Source of the DNA: Psilocybe azurescens
Lineage: Eukaryota > Basidiomycota > Agaricomycetes > Agaricales > Agrocybaceae
DNA: 64,000 nt
Assembly (NCBI GenBank): GCA_023853785.1
Contig: JAJIRX010000811.1
Coordinates: forward strand, 434,001-498,000
Direction: 5' to 3'
Shown: positions 23,619 through 35,421 of the stretch, one piece after another
Layout: every line of letters begins with the position of its first letter
Numbering within the stretch: the stretch's first letter is position 1
Position numbers and translations under genes: made by a program
The notes under the pieces: generated by a model
The model's database searches: none
What the model saw: only the letters and a program-made list of their open reading frames with translations
Told to the model about the DNA's origin: nothing

Positions 23619-26600
23619 ATGAACCATTCACAGGTCGAGGCCACCCTAGCAGACGAGAGGAAAGACGCGTCGGTTATGTCGCAGAGTACGACGCGGACAT
23701 TTGTACCCGTCGAGAACTCTCTTCTACATGCTTTCCATGCCCATACCGCGCCTACCTCTCCCCACCGCGCGAAAAAGTTGGAAGCGGTCCTTTTGCCCCG
23801 CCTTCCCCAATTCCACAGAAGGATTTCGACGTAATTTCATTGCACAATACGGACGCGGAAGGAGAGGACGAAGATGATGATGCAGCTGCAGCTGTCATAC
23901 AGTTACTAGTATGTCTACACTCGAATAGGAGTATTCACTTTATTTATCCGAAACTTATCAAATAGATTTCCCCCACCAAACTCAACGAACCACCACAGGT
24001 CAGTAACATTTGCTTTCGCTCATTACTCCCATGCAAACATTACTTCACAGAGCCGTGTCTTATCGCCTACCTACTCTGGACACAATTCGCTTTTCTCACC
24101 ACGCCCTTCAGAGGGTCTTCCATCTTCAGACCACCTTTTCACCCCGGAACCTCTACCCCCAAAACCTGCACCAACTTTGAAGCGAGAACGGACAATGTAT
24201 GTTGATGTTCCGACGCTCCTCGGCCCCAAGTCCGAGTACAGATGGATGCTTCCGCTTCCCCGCCGCCCAAAGAAACCTCGCCCTCCCGTTCCGGCTGTAA
24301 TGGTCTATCAGAATCTACAAGATGCCCTACAAGCTTCCATAGACAATAATACCCGCGGGGTACAAGCAACGACAACGACGACTAAGAAGAAGAAAAAGGA
24401 GGGACATAAGAAACCACAGAATGCGGTCGCTGGCTCATCCAAGCACCCCATCGTCCTCGATTCTGTCTCGAGCGCTAGCAGCGTTTATGTGCCAACGACA
24501 AAGAAACGTGTTCAAAGAGACGACGAAGTTCTACAAGATTCGAAGAAGAAACAGAAACGCACCCACGTAGATATCGATTTGACACTATCAGATGGCGAGA
24601 GCCCTGTAGCGGTGCCGAAACTAAAACCGAAACTTCTTCGTCCTAAAGCCAACCTTCCAAGAGTTGTTCCTGCTCACGACAAGGAGAATGATGCAATAAC
24701 AACACTCGTTCTGGACGTTGTGAAGCCTATAGATTTTCAGATATGGGATCTGAACACCCGCTTTCTACGAGCATCGGTAATGCAGCGAAAGAAGGCGGAT
24801 TCTAGCACACCTTTTGTTGCGGAGCCTGAGCTTCTGGCAAGGAGGAAGACGGAAACTTTGAGCAGAGAAAAGCCTTGGTTCTGTAGAATCCCTTCTCAGC
24901 CGTCCTTGGATGAAGACGAGATATCTCTTGGAGGGACAATACTCACTAGTTGGGATGCTGCCGGCGGAAGTGTGCTAGAAGAAGAATCTGATGATGATGA
25001 GATCATCTTTCTCGAACCTCATCAAATCCAGCAACAGCAGCAACAGCAACACTTAGGTCGACCCCCTGCTTCTGTTTCTTCGAGCTCAAATGTCTCCAGG
25101 CGCAACAAACCTCCTCTACCTCGCAAAATCGATTTGGCCGCTCGTTACCGCAAGAAAGTGAAAACGCAAGGCGGGCCAAATCCCATTGTTTCTAAACATT
25201 CTAGTCAGCCACATATTTTCGGACTGAAACCTATTTCGCCATCATCATCATTCAGCACTCAAGCGCAACCCCACTTTGACCTAGGACCTTCTTTATCAAA
25301 CAATCAGTTTGTTGAAGGAGAATTCACAGCGCAACTTGATCAGAACACACAAAGGGAGGCCCTTGGTCCATCCACGCCCTCCGCCAAAGCTCTCGGCAAG
25401 CGCAAGGCCGTCAACGCGGAGCCCTACGACACCCATCTTTCTCTTCGATCGTTCGGATTTCCATCTTCCCATCGTGACCCCACCCATCTTCAGGACGCCA
25501 CCATCAACAGCAGCAGCACTCTTGAACACTTCAGGAAGCCTAATCCCGACATTTTCATCCACAACTATGATCGGTCCCCATCTCCCATTTTCTCTTCTTC
25601 TACTGCCACCGCCTATGCGAACACGCAGACATTGTCGTCGTTGTACACCCCGAGCCGTAGTCTGGACGGCGATATATCGCAATTTGTGCCTACCTTCGCG
25701 AATGTGGGGGAAGAGGGCTTTGTGGATCCATGGGATATGGGCGTCGGCCGTGACCATCAGGATTATCAGTGCACTACCGTTGATCCTACACTGCTCGGAG
25801 GCTCTGTGATGGTGGAACCTGAACATAAGCCCTCAGAGCCGTTGCCGGATTATGCGGCGGACTTTGCTCCCACCGATGTGGAATCCGACGCCGATCGAGA
25901 CGAGATGTCCAAGCAGTCGCAGTCAGGTGCCGTCCAGCCTCAGTCTGGGCCTGCTGTAGGTCCTTCGGGGGTCCAGAATCGTTCGCGCAGCGTTTCATCG
26001 TCGCCGAGTGTCACTTCTCCCAGCGTCCTTGAGTTCCCATCGTCCACGGAGAATACGTTAGAGAGGGAGTATGTGCCGTCTAATGCGTCGACCTTTGAGC
26101 GACCCAAGCGAAAGAAGCCAGCATTAGCTTCTTTTATGTCTCTTCATCGGACGATGATGAGCCATTCTCCAATCTTGTAGCGCGCAAACACAAGGAAAGG
26201 GGTTATCTTCATCATCAATGCCTTCGGATAAGGTATATGTGCGTTCTACGAAGTTGACTGTCGAGCGCGACAGCGACATTAGTCTGAATCGCAAGACTCG
26301 ACGAGCTTCCTCTTCATCCTCTTCTTTTTTACGTCGCGGAGGACCTGCCGGAAATTGTATATGTTCCATCGACTACTCCTGCATCGAAGCGTGGCCCACT
26401 GCCGAAAGCGAAGAAACATTCCTATGTAAATGAAGAAACATCTTCGGACAAGGAGTATGTTCCACCCACGAAATTGTCCCTTCAGCACAACCCTCCCCCG
26501 AAACGAAAGACAGGTCGCGCTTCATCCTCCTCTTTTCATGACGACAATAACCCTGGAATCGAACGCGTGCCATCAACCACTCCTGCCGTCCAGCCTGAAG

Positions 26601-27854
26601 ACGCCTCGCTGCAGAAGAAGAACCAAACGCAGTCTTCATCGGAGGTTGCTCTTCGAAGTTTGCCTAAACGCCAGCGAGTGCAGCGACAGAGGGAAGATTT
26701 CATCAATATCGATGTTTACCTCGAAGCAGAGGGCTCGGGCACCGGATCCTCGATAGTAGGAAAAATCGGCGTTGTGGCCAAACCAGCGCAAAAGACAGGA
26801 GCAATGACAGAAGTCAAGCGTGTCAATCATGAAGATTGGGCGAAAGAGGAGGTGGACTCTTATTGTCACCAATGTCGGAACAAAACATTCATACGCAAGA
26901 TGGTTTGTCCTTCATGCAGCACCAAATTTTGCTTTCGTTGTTTGAGTGGCCGGTACGTGTTCACTTGAGAATGAAGGTGTTTCTGATTCTGATTTTAATT
27001 CTGATTAATCAACAGGTACCCCGATAAATCTTTCTTCGAAGGCGCACAGGTTGTCTGGACGAAAGATTGTCCACGCTGCGAGAAGTTCTGCAATTGTACC
27101 ATATGCTGTGGCAAACGCGGAGAGCAATACGTCTCCTCTAGGCGACCGCCTGGCAAGCGTATCTCGGTCGTATCTACCCCTACTCCTGCTCCTATTCCTG
27201 CACCTGCACCTTCTCCTATGCGCAAAGTTCAATTTCTCTCTGTGGCACCTCCAGTTCTGCTCAATAACGCGCAGTATTGGGGCACAATGTACGATCTTAA
27301 CGGAAGGCGGTTGGGAGTGACGTATGCTTCTGGAGGCGACCTCCCTTCTGTTGGCTTTGCTATGCCCAGTACGTCAAAGACAGTCGCAATCAAGAGGGTT
27401 TTTGTAGGGTCGGTGCAACGTTCTTGGGGATTCGCCAGGCAACCCGCTATCAGCGACCTCAAGCCATTGCCACGTTCTAAGCCAGTCAAACTGACTAAAG
27501 GCAAGAAGATCAAGAATCAACCCAAGATGCGTCATTTTATCGGGAGCGACAAGTTTTTAAGATATCGCAAGAAATCGGAACCTTACGATCCCTTTGGCGA
27601 GCTATCTTCTCTGTCTTCTCTGACCTCGGACGACGAAGACGAAGACACACCTGAAGAGCCTGAAACTGATGTGGGTACGCAAGTTCTTTCTCCGTTTTTT
27701 GTTCTCTAAAATCTAAATCTTTGTTGTAGAAGTCTTCAATCCTGAAAGCCTCACCGACCGTGATGTCTGCCGTGCCATAGCACTTAGTCTGCAGGCTTGT
27801 GGTCTACGAATCGTCGTCAATGGACCCGCACATACATTAATCACCTCTCTCTAG
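23619..27854 (+). CDS. zf-4CXXC_R1 zinc-finger nuclear protein, several frameshifts
   Basis: Large nuclear protein of about 1,350 aa. The C-terminal half carries a zf-4CXXC_R1 domain (family of the monoamine-oxidase-A repressor R1 / CDCA7 type), with YCHQCRNK, CPSCSTKFCFRCL, CPRCEKFCNCTICC and GKRGE split by an intron at 26952-27015. The N-terminus runs MNHSQVEATL to PTSPHRAKK, then acidic EGEDEDDDAAAA, then long Ser/Pro/Lys-rich disorder. Introns lie at 23910-23965, 24000-24050, 26952-27015 and 27676-27729; the last exon ends PAHTLITSL. Frame is kept only with single-base changes at A5 23773-23777 (six needed), and near 26129 (+1 T), 26199 (+1 G) and 26324 (-1 T). The region crossed by the last three contains repeated YVPSTK-like units that read continuously once corrected, so the shifts are more likely sequence error than decay. 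Confidence 0.85.
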
Positions 27855-29696
27855 ATTATTATATTGTTATTGAAGTCCATCTATTCCTGCTAACCTTTTT
27901 CATTGTACTATATTCATTTCAAGCTTCATATATTTCAAGTCGTGTGTGTTTTTTTTTTGCTTTTTTATGTGCAAGGTCGATGATGATGATGTTTGGTGCC
28001 AGTGGTTCAAACTTCATCTTGTACTTTTGCTTTGTATATAAAGTTTCTACGGAGCTACTCTCCACACTTGCTATACAATCGTTTTTGCATCTTGAAATTG
28101 GCGGTCTACTGAAATATAGGTTTAAATTAGAGAGCAATTTCTAGACTCAAATATTTACTGTTCAAACCGGCAAGGTGACCAAGACGCGATATGATGCACA
28201 CTTCGTATCGCGTCGCTAGACTCTGATCTATATAACTTATAAGAAACTCGGTTATGCAGACCATAAATCTGAGTTTAGATTCCTGTAGCGAGTAGTAGTC
28301 TGCGAATGCGAATAGCCACGTGCGTGGAGAATTTTGAAGAAACTCAGATTCAACTCTTGTTCGCACGTTCGAACAAAGTAGGACGGCAAGCTCAGTGAGC
28401 CAGCATTCTGTAGCGAAGCGACACCATTTAACCAGCGAAGAAAGGCCTGTCGACGATCTGTCGCGAAGCGGTACGAGCGGGAGCCCTCACAAATTTGGAG
28501 CGATGAGATCTGAGAGCTGCGGCCCTCACAAATTTACGAGATGACGCGAAGAAAGCCCGTTACAAACCCACGAGCGCAGCAAGCGATGGCCCTCCCAAAT
28601 TTACGAGCCTCAGGATATTCCATGTGCAGTTACTAAACACGTCCATTCTCCTGTAAACCAATTGATCCCAGTACCGTAAAGAGTGATAAACCATCCAAGC
28701 CTAGTGGTACAAGCTTGGTGTCCAATTCCCAACAAGGAAATTTACCCCAGTGAAAATTTATTGCTTTCCATTGGAGTAGGCCTATCCGGCCTGCGCTAGC
28801 AGCTCGTGTCTGGGATGCTCGGAATGCTCGTCGAGCGGCTACGTAGTATGGCGCTTTCGTAGTGAGAGAACAACCTTTGCCCGCAACGCGCTAGCACACA
28901 AATCGTGCACAGCCGCTGATGATCTACTATATCTAATCTGATCTTCGTTATACACAGGTCAGAGAAAAAATCATACTTTACATTCTACTGTATAGATGGG
29001 ACGCATTTCTGCTATGGGATGAGGTCAAAATGCCACCAGATGAGGAGAAATCTGGCCTGATGGCCCTTATAATCGGCACTAATGAGAAGGAGGAGGAGCT
29101 CGAAAATACCTACGACGAAGAGCGCATCAACGTAATTTGAATTTTGCCAGATCCCATGTGATTTCGAGATCGAACCGCCGTAGTATGGGCGCGGCCATTA
29201 CTTCGGATAGCCTACTTGTAGCATACAATGCCGAGGGTCACCAGTGCCTAGAAAGAATAGATAATTTACGGTGCACCTGCTATTATGACGATCGCATCCG
29301 GCAGTTCGCAAGATAATGGATAATTTGAATTTAATTGTGACATAACTCGTGGGCGGTAGCTATTGAAATATTGAAACTTTAAATAGTAAACGCTAACAAC
29401 TACACCCAGAATATTTTTTCTCTGAAGCAAGGTCTGGAAAGTGGAAACCTGAGATACGCTCGAAGACACGACAATAAGGGTTCACAAAAGAATGACATTT
29501 ATGTATATATGTACATTTACTTTGAGTGCAATAGAAAAAGGAATTGCAACTAGAACAGAAGCCCGAATTTGAGTCGGCGTTTGAGTATAGAATGTTCTTG
29601 CAAGAAGAGAACGGTATATCGAAAGCAGTCAAATGTTCAAGAAGCATACAACTACATAGGATAGACCACAGGGATCAAGGTGTCCGGCATCCATGC
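27855..29696. other. Gene-free region with short dispersed repeats
   Basis: Downstream of the zinc-finger gene. It includes an A/T-rich stretch to 28140 and a repeat patch at 28400-28610. Between 28640 and 29690 I see no coding potential. A tRNA-like look at 28700-28750 does not fold correctly. Confidence 0.4.
28483..28606 (+). repeat. Three copies of an 18-bp motif
   Basis: The motif GCCCTCACAAATTTACGAG occurs at 28483-28500 (ending TTGGAG), 28522-28540 and 28589-28606 (CTCCC variant). The copies are separated by about 20 and 49 bp. Around and between them, GCGAAG occurs repeatedly (28413-28560). It looks like a decayed short interspersed element or tandem block; no coding content. Confidence 0.55.
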
Positions 29697-30780
29697 TCAT
29701 TGGGGACCGTGTTGCAGGCCTCGTAGAAATTGGTTGATAAGGTAAAAGCTCTGGTTCGATGCCGCTGTCCCAAGACGAAGATGCCCGGACCATTTATTTT
29801 CCTTTGGCCATCCATCGCCGATATTGTCGACCTCTGGGTGAAGCATTGGGTATGTCAAGCCTTCAAACCGTTTAATGGGCTCCGCTGCTTGACGAGTACC
29901 ATTAGGGGCATCGTCATCATTGTCTTCTTCCTCCACTCCACCCTCATTCTGAGCGGCCGCTTGATCTAGGACTCCTTCATCTCTTGATTCTTCTGTGTCG
30001 TTTTCTTCTTCGTCCTCTACATTGTGGGGATTATCATCGCTGTCGTAGTAGTATGCATCGTCGTCCCCGGAGTCCTCCCCCTCCAAATGCATTGCTCCTT
30101 TCCAGGTTATTGAAATAGTTCTTGGAAATTCTTTACGGAAAAGTGAACTCCGCTCTACGAAGTAGCCTCCAAAAATACCATTCTCCAGAGACGGCAATAC
30201 AAAGAATAGTGTCGATATCGCTATAGGTGGAAGAAGCGAACATCAGAGCCACCCGGGAGGCCGCTTGAACTCTTGCAGTAATTAAGCGATAGTGGATCTC
30301 TGTGATGAATGTACTTTCTGTCTTGAGATAACGAGATGGGGCCCTCTTGAGCTCTATAACCGCTCGAATGCCTGTAAGATGAATCTCTAGGAGACTCCAG
30401 TCATCTGGTAATGGGGAAGTTGCCTGAGTGTCCCGATAGGTCCATTTAGATGAGACGATGCAAAAATCATGAATGGCTGCGTCGGTGTTCTTCTCTGTTC
30501 TTGATCCCTTAGAGCTCGTAGAAAAGGCGTCAGAAACTCGTCTTGCACGTCGTACACGATAAAGCATGAGCTGAGGAATCACACTGAGTGATTCAGCGGT
30601 GTCATTGATCAGGGAGCATAAAATATCATTCCAGGGCCCATAAAATGGATATTCTAATCCTCAAGGATTAATAAATCGGCTATACGCCGAAGCCATGGAT
30701 ATAGCGCGGCGATTCACTCGTCTGGGGTCTGACACGTCCCCAGGGAAAGGATAATCCCTAAAGGCGGTAGAGGAAGGCAT
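29697..30780 (-). pseudogene. Broken gene for an uncharacterised Agaricomycete protein
   Basis: One leftward reading starts MPSSTAFRDYPFPGDV at 30780, meets an in-frame TGA at 30663-30661, continues through GLEYPFYGPWNDIL and a globular part (HDFCIVSSKWTY, IRAVIELKRAPSRY, RLITARVQAASRVALMF), then shifts one base at about 30170-30180. A five-T run, where four would join GEWYF to GGYFVERSS, explains the shift. The tail is very acidic (EDSGDDDAYYYDSDDN..., EEEDNDDDAP) and ends at 29697. The ELKRAPSR...ARxQA pattern recurs in many mushroom hypothetical proteins whose function is unknown to me. The stop codon is a substitution and cannot be blamed on a homopolymer, so pseudogene is the better call, though an error is possible. 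Confidence 0.5.
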
Positions 30781-31547
30781 TGAGATGATATAGCTGCGAT
30801 GATGTCGAGCAGTAGATCAGGATTGGGGTGAGGAATTTTCTGCAACTTGTACGGTGATTTATATATCGCTAATCTGATGTGATTCGTCATAAAATATTTA
30901 GTGTATTCAACAATGGTGGATCACGAAGAATCAATGAACTGCCTATCACATTGTCCACATGGTAAACATGGATGGACAATCGTTTTGGCCGACTTTTAGC
31001 CTATTAGCAACACATGCTACACGGGTTGATGTACAATGGCCCATCTCTACGCAGTATGCTATGCACAATGGCTGGCTATACGTTGATATCCATTACAAAA
31101 ATGAGCACAGGTGGTTACTGAAAGAGAACAATGCTGAGGAGACGGAGGCCGAGCACGAGTATGCCGAAACATGACAAACCATAACAACGACCGCGCTGTT
31201 CAAAGGCTAGCCTTCCAAGGCCTAAGCGGTCAACAATGAAGGAGTCCAAGTTTGGCTCAAGTTCACGGAGAAATAGTTCGAACAATGAACATTCGGGGCT
31301 ATGGTGTTGACTCTGCGAGCTCCTGTATAAATCAAACCAAATCGAGCCCTCATTAACATTCCCCACTGATGTCACTAATCACATGACACCCAGTTCAAAA
31401 GCTTTAAGAAGGGAAGCCCGAGTACAAGTCAAACTCAACTCCCATTGACATTCTACAAGCAACGCCTAAAATGTTAGTATGTATTCATCTATCTTTTCAT
31501 CCAGTATTTTATTCTCCCTTCTCAGGTCGATTGAAAGTACAAACAGT
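30781..31547. other. Gene-poor spacer
   Basis: A plus-strand open stretch at 30959-31174 (VDVQWPIST..., acidic end) has no match I can name. The right part is the upstream region of the small WYWR-type gene and contains a possible mini-exon ATGTTA at 31471-31476 followed by a GTATGT donor and a CTTCTCAG acceptor at 31525. Confidence 0.3.
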
Positions 31548-31985
31548 ATGAAGCCACTGGTTGAACCGTCCGCTGACCCTCCAGTACCTGCACACCGTGT
31601 TCGCCGTCCAAATCCAAAAACCGGTGTCGTGCCTCCAGTTAAAGTCTATGGCTTTCCCTTCACTGATAATGCCCTGGACACTTGGTGCACCAACCAGGGT
31701 CTTTTCTTGGATATGGACATAAGTAATCGTGCCTCAAGCGCCATGCAAGAGATTGGGCTTTCAACCCCGTGGTGTGACTGGGATTTCTCCATTCTATGGG
31801 CCATGGTCAAGGGGCCACCAGAGGACGATTTTGGGATGTTAAAGGTCCTCATAATTGGCTCCAACGAAACGCCGCGGGATTTACGGCACGCTCACAATGC
31901 AGCTCGCGTTGCGGCCGTCCGCGAAATTATTGGCGATCTAGGGATAGAACCGGCGTGGTACTGGCGTGATCATAGCTATGATTAG
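31548..31985 (+). CDS. Small uncharacterised protein, WYWR family copy A
   Basis: Intact open frame of 145 aa from ATG 31548 (MKPLVEPSADPPVPAHRVRR). It is the best preserved of four related sequences in this window (others at 49.5, 50.0 and 51.2 kb). Conserved elements: a Pro/Arg-rich N-terminus ending RRPNPKTG, VKVYGFPF, STPWCDWDFSILWAMVKGPPEDDFG, VLIIGSNET and a C-terminal EIIGDLGIEPAWYWRDH. I do not recognise the family. It is soluble and has no signal peptide or metal site. The start is uncertain: copies A and B share an upstream ATG hexamer and donor, but splicing there brings an in-frame TGA in both. Confidence 0.6.
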   Translation: MKPLVEPSADPPVPAHRVRRPNPKTGVVPPVKVYGFPFTDNALDTWCTNQGLFLDMDISNRASSAMQEIGLSTPWCDWDFSILWAMVKGPPEDDFGMLKVLIIGSNETPRDLRHAHNAARVAAVREIIGDLGIEPAWYWRDHSYD

Positions 31986-32187
31986 GTACTTTGCGGCCTT
32001 GAACGCCTTCACCTGCGAGGGAGGGGCAGACTGTAATTTAGATAGAATCACATATGTGTCTTGTCATTTGTAAAATCCGAATCCTACTTGCGTGTCCCGG
32101 CCTCTCTACAATCATACTAGAACCAAACTCGAGCACGTTTTGAAACGCGTTCTGAGAGGCTCGGCAAGGTTATGGTGCTTGTGGGAG

Positions 32188-32276
32188 GTGGCTATGCCTA
32201 GCAGTGGCTATGCCTAGCAGTGGCTGTGCCTAGCAGTGGCTATGTCTAGCTGTGGCTATGCCTAGCAGTGGCTGTG
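32188..32276 (+). repeat. 16-bp minisatellite
   Basis: Five and a half tandem copies of a 16-bp unit, GTGGCTATGCCTAGCA, at 32188, 32204, 32220, 32236, 32252 and a partial at 32268. Variants differ by A/G at position 7, C/T in CCTAG and the last base. It lies just left of the AT-rich island. Confidence 0.9.
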
Positions 32277-32399
32277 TTGATCTCAGCCATATTCAGCCAA
32301 ATATTCTCACAGCTCCGCTTTTTTTTGAATTTCAGTCATTTCCTGTCCTTTCCTCATTCTTAATTGCTTGTTCCTTCCTCCCTTAAATTCTCATTAGTG

Positions 32400-33560
32400 T
32401 CTATACACATATGTAAGCCCTATATTATGTACTACTTTTTAATATGTCCTACCTGTAAGAATTCTAGAACATGAAAAGCTCAGTTGTTTGTGATGCAAAT
32501 GACTGAGAGTAGATTTGTATTTACCTAGAACACAAAAAGCTAGGTAATAATTTAGTACAACAAATGAAACAGACTAAGTAATAAAGAATAGTACTCACCT
32601 CAGTTATTTGCAAGGTAAACAACTGAGGAGAGCTTGTATCAAATTTTCATATATAAAGTATTTCATTGTCCGAGACTCTTATCTACAAAGTAAATAGAAA
32701 CTAATAAAGGTGTATTGTGTGCCGCAATGAAAGATAATGAACTGAATATGTTGTATATATTACAGAAAAGGAATAGTGCAACAATGCACTGTTGATGAAC
32801 AAATATGTAAGAATGAATATGTGTACAAAGATTCAAGGAACTGGCAGTTGCATAGCCAAACAGCTGTGAGGTGCTATTGCATTTGCTTACTATATTCCAA
32901 CACTACCTGCAATGTACTACTTCTTAATATGTCTTACCTGCACTTTCATCTGTTGGAGAGGTTTATGAAAATCCATTTGCAGATGAAAGCTCAAATACAT
33001 TTCTGTATACTTTCAATGAAAGGGTCTACTGCAAGTCCTGCACCCAATATTCCAATGCTTGGCCTTCCAAATATTAATACTGCAAATCCCGGCCAATTAT
33101 CAGCTCCCCAAGCTGATATTCCAATGCTTAGCCTTTCAAATATCAATACTGCAGGTCCTAGCCAATTATCAGTTCCCCAAATAATCCCAGTTAATATATC
33201 AGAAAAGAAACAACCCCAGCACATGATTACACATCCAGAGGTAGCAGCAGATGTTGCTCATACTTTAGAGAAACTTCATCTGGACAGAAAATGCTGGAAA
33301 TGCTTCATAAAGGACTGTCCTGAGGGAAACAACAAAAATTCTGTCCTAATGTGTGTGCCTTGTGTAAAGTAAAGAATGTGCAGGAAGGAATAGCTGATAT
33401 GGGGATTAATGAACTGTGCAAAAATCAAGGTGGAAGATAATGTATGACAGTAATAGCAGCTGCTTAATTAATAGGATTTATGTGTCAAATCATAGTAATG
33501 AATTTTCCAAACATATTGCAATTTATTTGGTAGGAATTGAACAAGAAATGAGTGAGATAT
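32400..33560 (+). mobile_element. AT-rich island, probable mobile-element remnant
   Basis: Composition changes sharply from the surrounding genes to AT-rich, C-poor DNA like the Helitron at the right end. A plus-strand open frame at 32776-33372 has two direct copies of a peptide (IPMLGLPNINTANPGQ and IPMLSLSNINTAGPSQ). It ends with a cysteine cluster CWKCFIKDCPEG...CVPCV that resembles the C-terminal CxxC...DCPG...C motifs of proteins carried by mushroom transposons. The short motif CTCAGTTGTTTG/CTCAGTTATTTG occurs at about 32479 and 32596. Neither element ends nor a transposase were found. Confidence 0.4.
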
Positions 33561-35421
33561 AATTATATTAGAAAATCCTCCCTTTTCTTTTTCTTTTTCT
33601 CTTTCCTTTTGGGACATTATTTATCAGCGCCCACAAACATGATAACCAAGCCAGAGGCTCGGAGAGTGTAACGTTTCTGCCTAAAATGGAACATGCCGGA
33701 ATTGCACACGGCACAACCGTTGGACTATCTGTCCCTAGATAAGTCTGAACCAAGTCAGGCTTCGACGTTACAACTCTTAGATCGTCACACCCGTTACTCC
33801 AGTACATGTTTCCTGGGGCGGCCGTGGACTTATATAGTAGCGGGAAACCCAGACCGCTACAGAGAGTGTTCGGAGATGTTGATTGATGTTACGGCTGTCG
33901 TCGCATTTAAAACGGAATGTTTTGTGTACGATTTAATCTTTCTCAACATCTACAACCATCTTCACAGAGAAACCTTGAGGCTCCGTAATATGTCCAAGCT
34001 GTAAGCTCACAAAGCCCAGAAGCTCAGAGTGTCAAAGCTTTCTTTCTGTGACTAAACCATCTACATTACTTCAGTAAGTCAATCAACCCCATGGGCCATG
34101 ACACTAGATAGCGTGCGTAAACCTCGTTAAACGTTCATAGTACTACATAGCGAACCGCGACTGTTCATGGATGACCCACCTTGATATCATACGCCTGGTA
34201 CACATGTTCGGCATATCAAGTTGGCTCTTCCATGCTTATAACGAAAGAATTCCTGGTGATTCGAGGCATCGATTCCCATGCTTCCTTTTACCTATCATGG
34301 GAAAATATTGCGACCCATGTAAATAGATGTTCCTTAAAGCAACATCAGGGATTGAGGTGTGCCACACTCGAAGCCACCAGAGCTCGAGGTTCAGGATTTA
34401 AATTCAAGTCTTTCTCCACATCCAAAATCATAGTTACAAAGACTCACCACAGAACGACGCGCCAATGACCATTGAGCTCATGTTATTTCCACCGAGCGGA
34501 ACCATGATCATCATCACCAGACGTTCTTTCAATATGGATGACCTGTATTACTGTAAAGAAAATAGGGCTTCCAAAGTGGAAACTGGTTGGAATGGGAACC
34601 GGTCCCCTCCCCCCGCGACTTTTCCGCAACTATCCGCGAGCAACCACGAAAGTACTTACTCTAAGGAAGAGACTTCGGCCATCGGGATTCAGAACGTTTC
34701 GTCAATAGAAAGTCTGCGTACGAGTTCATAAAGGTATGTATATGAGGATATCTTTTATTTGAGATCTATCTGACTGCCAACCAGGTGCAACAGTGTGCAA
34801 CGGGTCCTAGTTGGCCCATTTCGTTAGCGCTTGATATTATGAGCACTGAGCTCAAGGATATATTGAAGCGGCCTCACGCGGATACTTATGTCAATCACAG
34901 AAAACTCCATTACATGTGGCCCTTGATCATAACAATTCCAGGAACCCCCGACGTTGAGTCAACCGAGGACCTGCCGCAGCGCTTCAAGATACAACAGGAT
35001 ACAACAGCACTAATCGCCGAAACATCCAACATGTTCTTGAAAATTAATCTGTTCACAGCCTAAATGCCTCCATTCTTCCCTTCAAAAATTGTAATCAAGC
35101 ATGTCTTCTGATCGCTTGCATCTTTCATCAGGACCATCTCCAACATATGTACGATGCGCGTATGCAGGCAACACGTAAGTATGAGGACCCTGGCTGCCAG
35201 ACGCTGTTCCGGGTTGCTCAATTCAACTCACTTTGCATCAGCGGAAGAGCACTCCGTGATCATTCCGCGTGGTTTGAGCCACTGACGACGCGTCAAACCG
35301 TACACGAGCAATCAGATTGTGAGGAGTACTTCTTCTCCACGACTGGTTGGCTGGAGGAACTGGATCCTTTCTTTCTACCCCATTCTTACATCCAGGCGCT
35401 TTCTTTCAATCTTTCATCGAT
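33561..35421. other. Coding-like but unassigned stretch
   Basis: Plus-strand pieces suggest a decayed or unrecognised multi-exon gene. One exon-like frame ends SERFVNRKSAYEFIK at a good donor (34733/GTATGT), and the acceptor at 34784 continues VQQCATGPSWPISLALD to a stop at 35061-35063. The 34465-34731 frame overlaps it. The piece faintly recalls a cytochrome P450 segment, but no heme-binding motif (FxxGxRxCxG) follows, so I do not assign it. Confidence 0.3.

Noticed and set aside
25296..25826. 176-codon minus-strand frame
   Set aside because: Antisense to the continuous coding region of the zinc-finger protein; composition mirrors its Ser/Pro-rich frame.
28690..28760. Possible tRNA (AAGCCTAGTGGTACAAGCTTGG-like string)
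   Set aside because: Acceptor stem, anticodon loop and T arm cannot be placed consistently.
34465..35063. Cytochrome P450 fragment
   Set aside because: Only a faint resemblance in one segment; the heme-binding cysteine motif and ExxR are absent.
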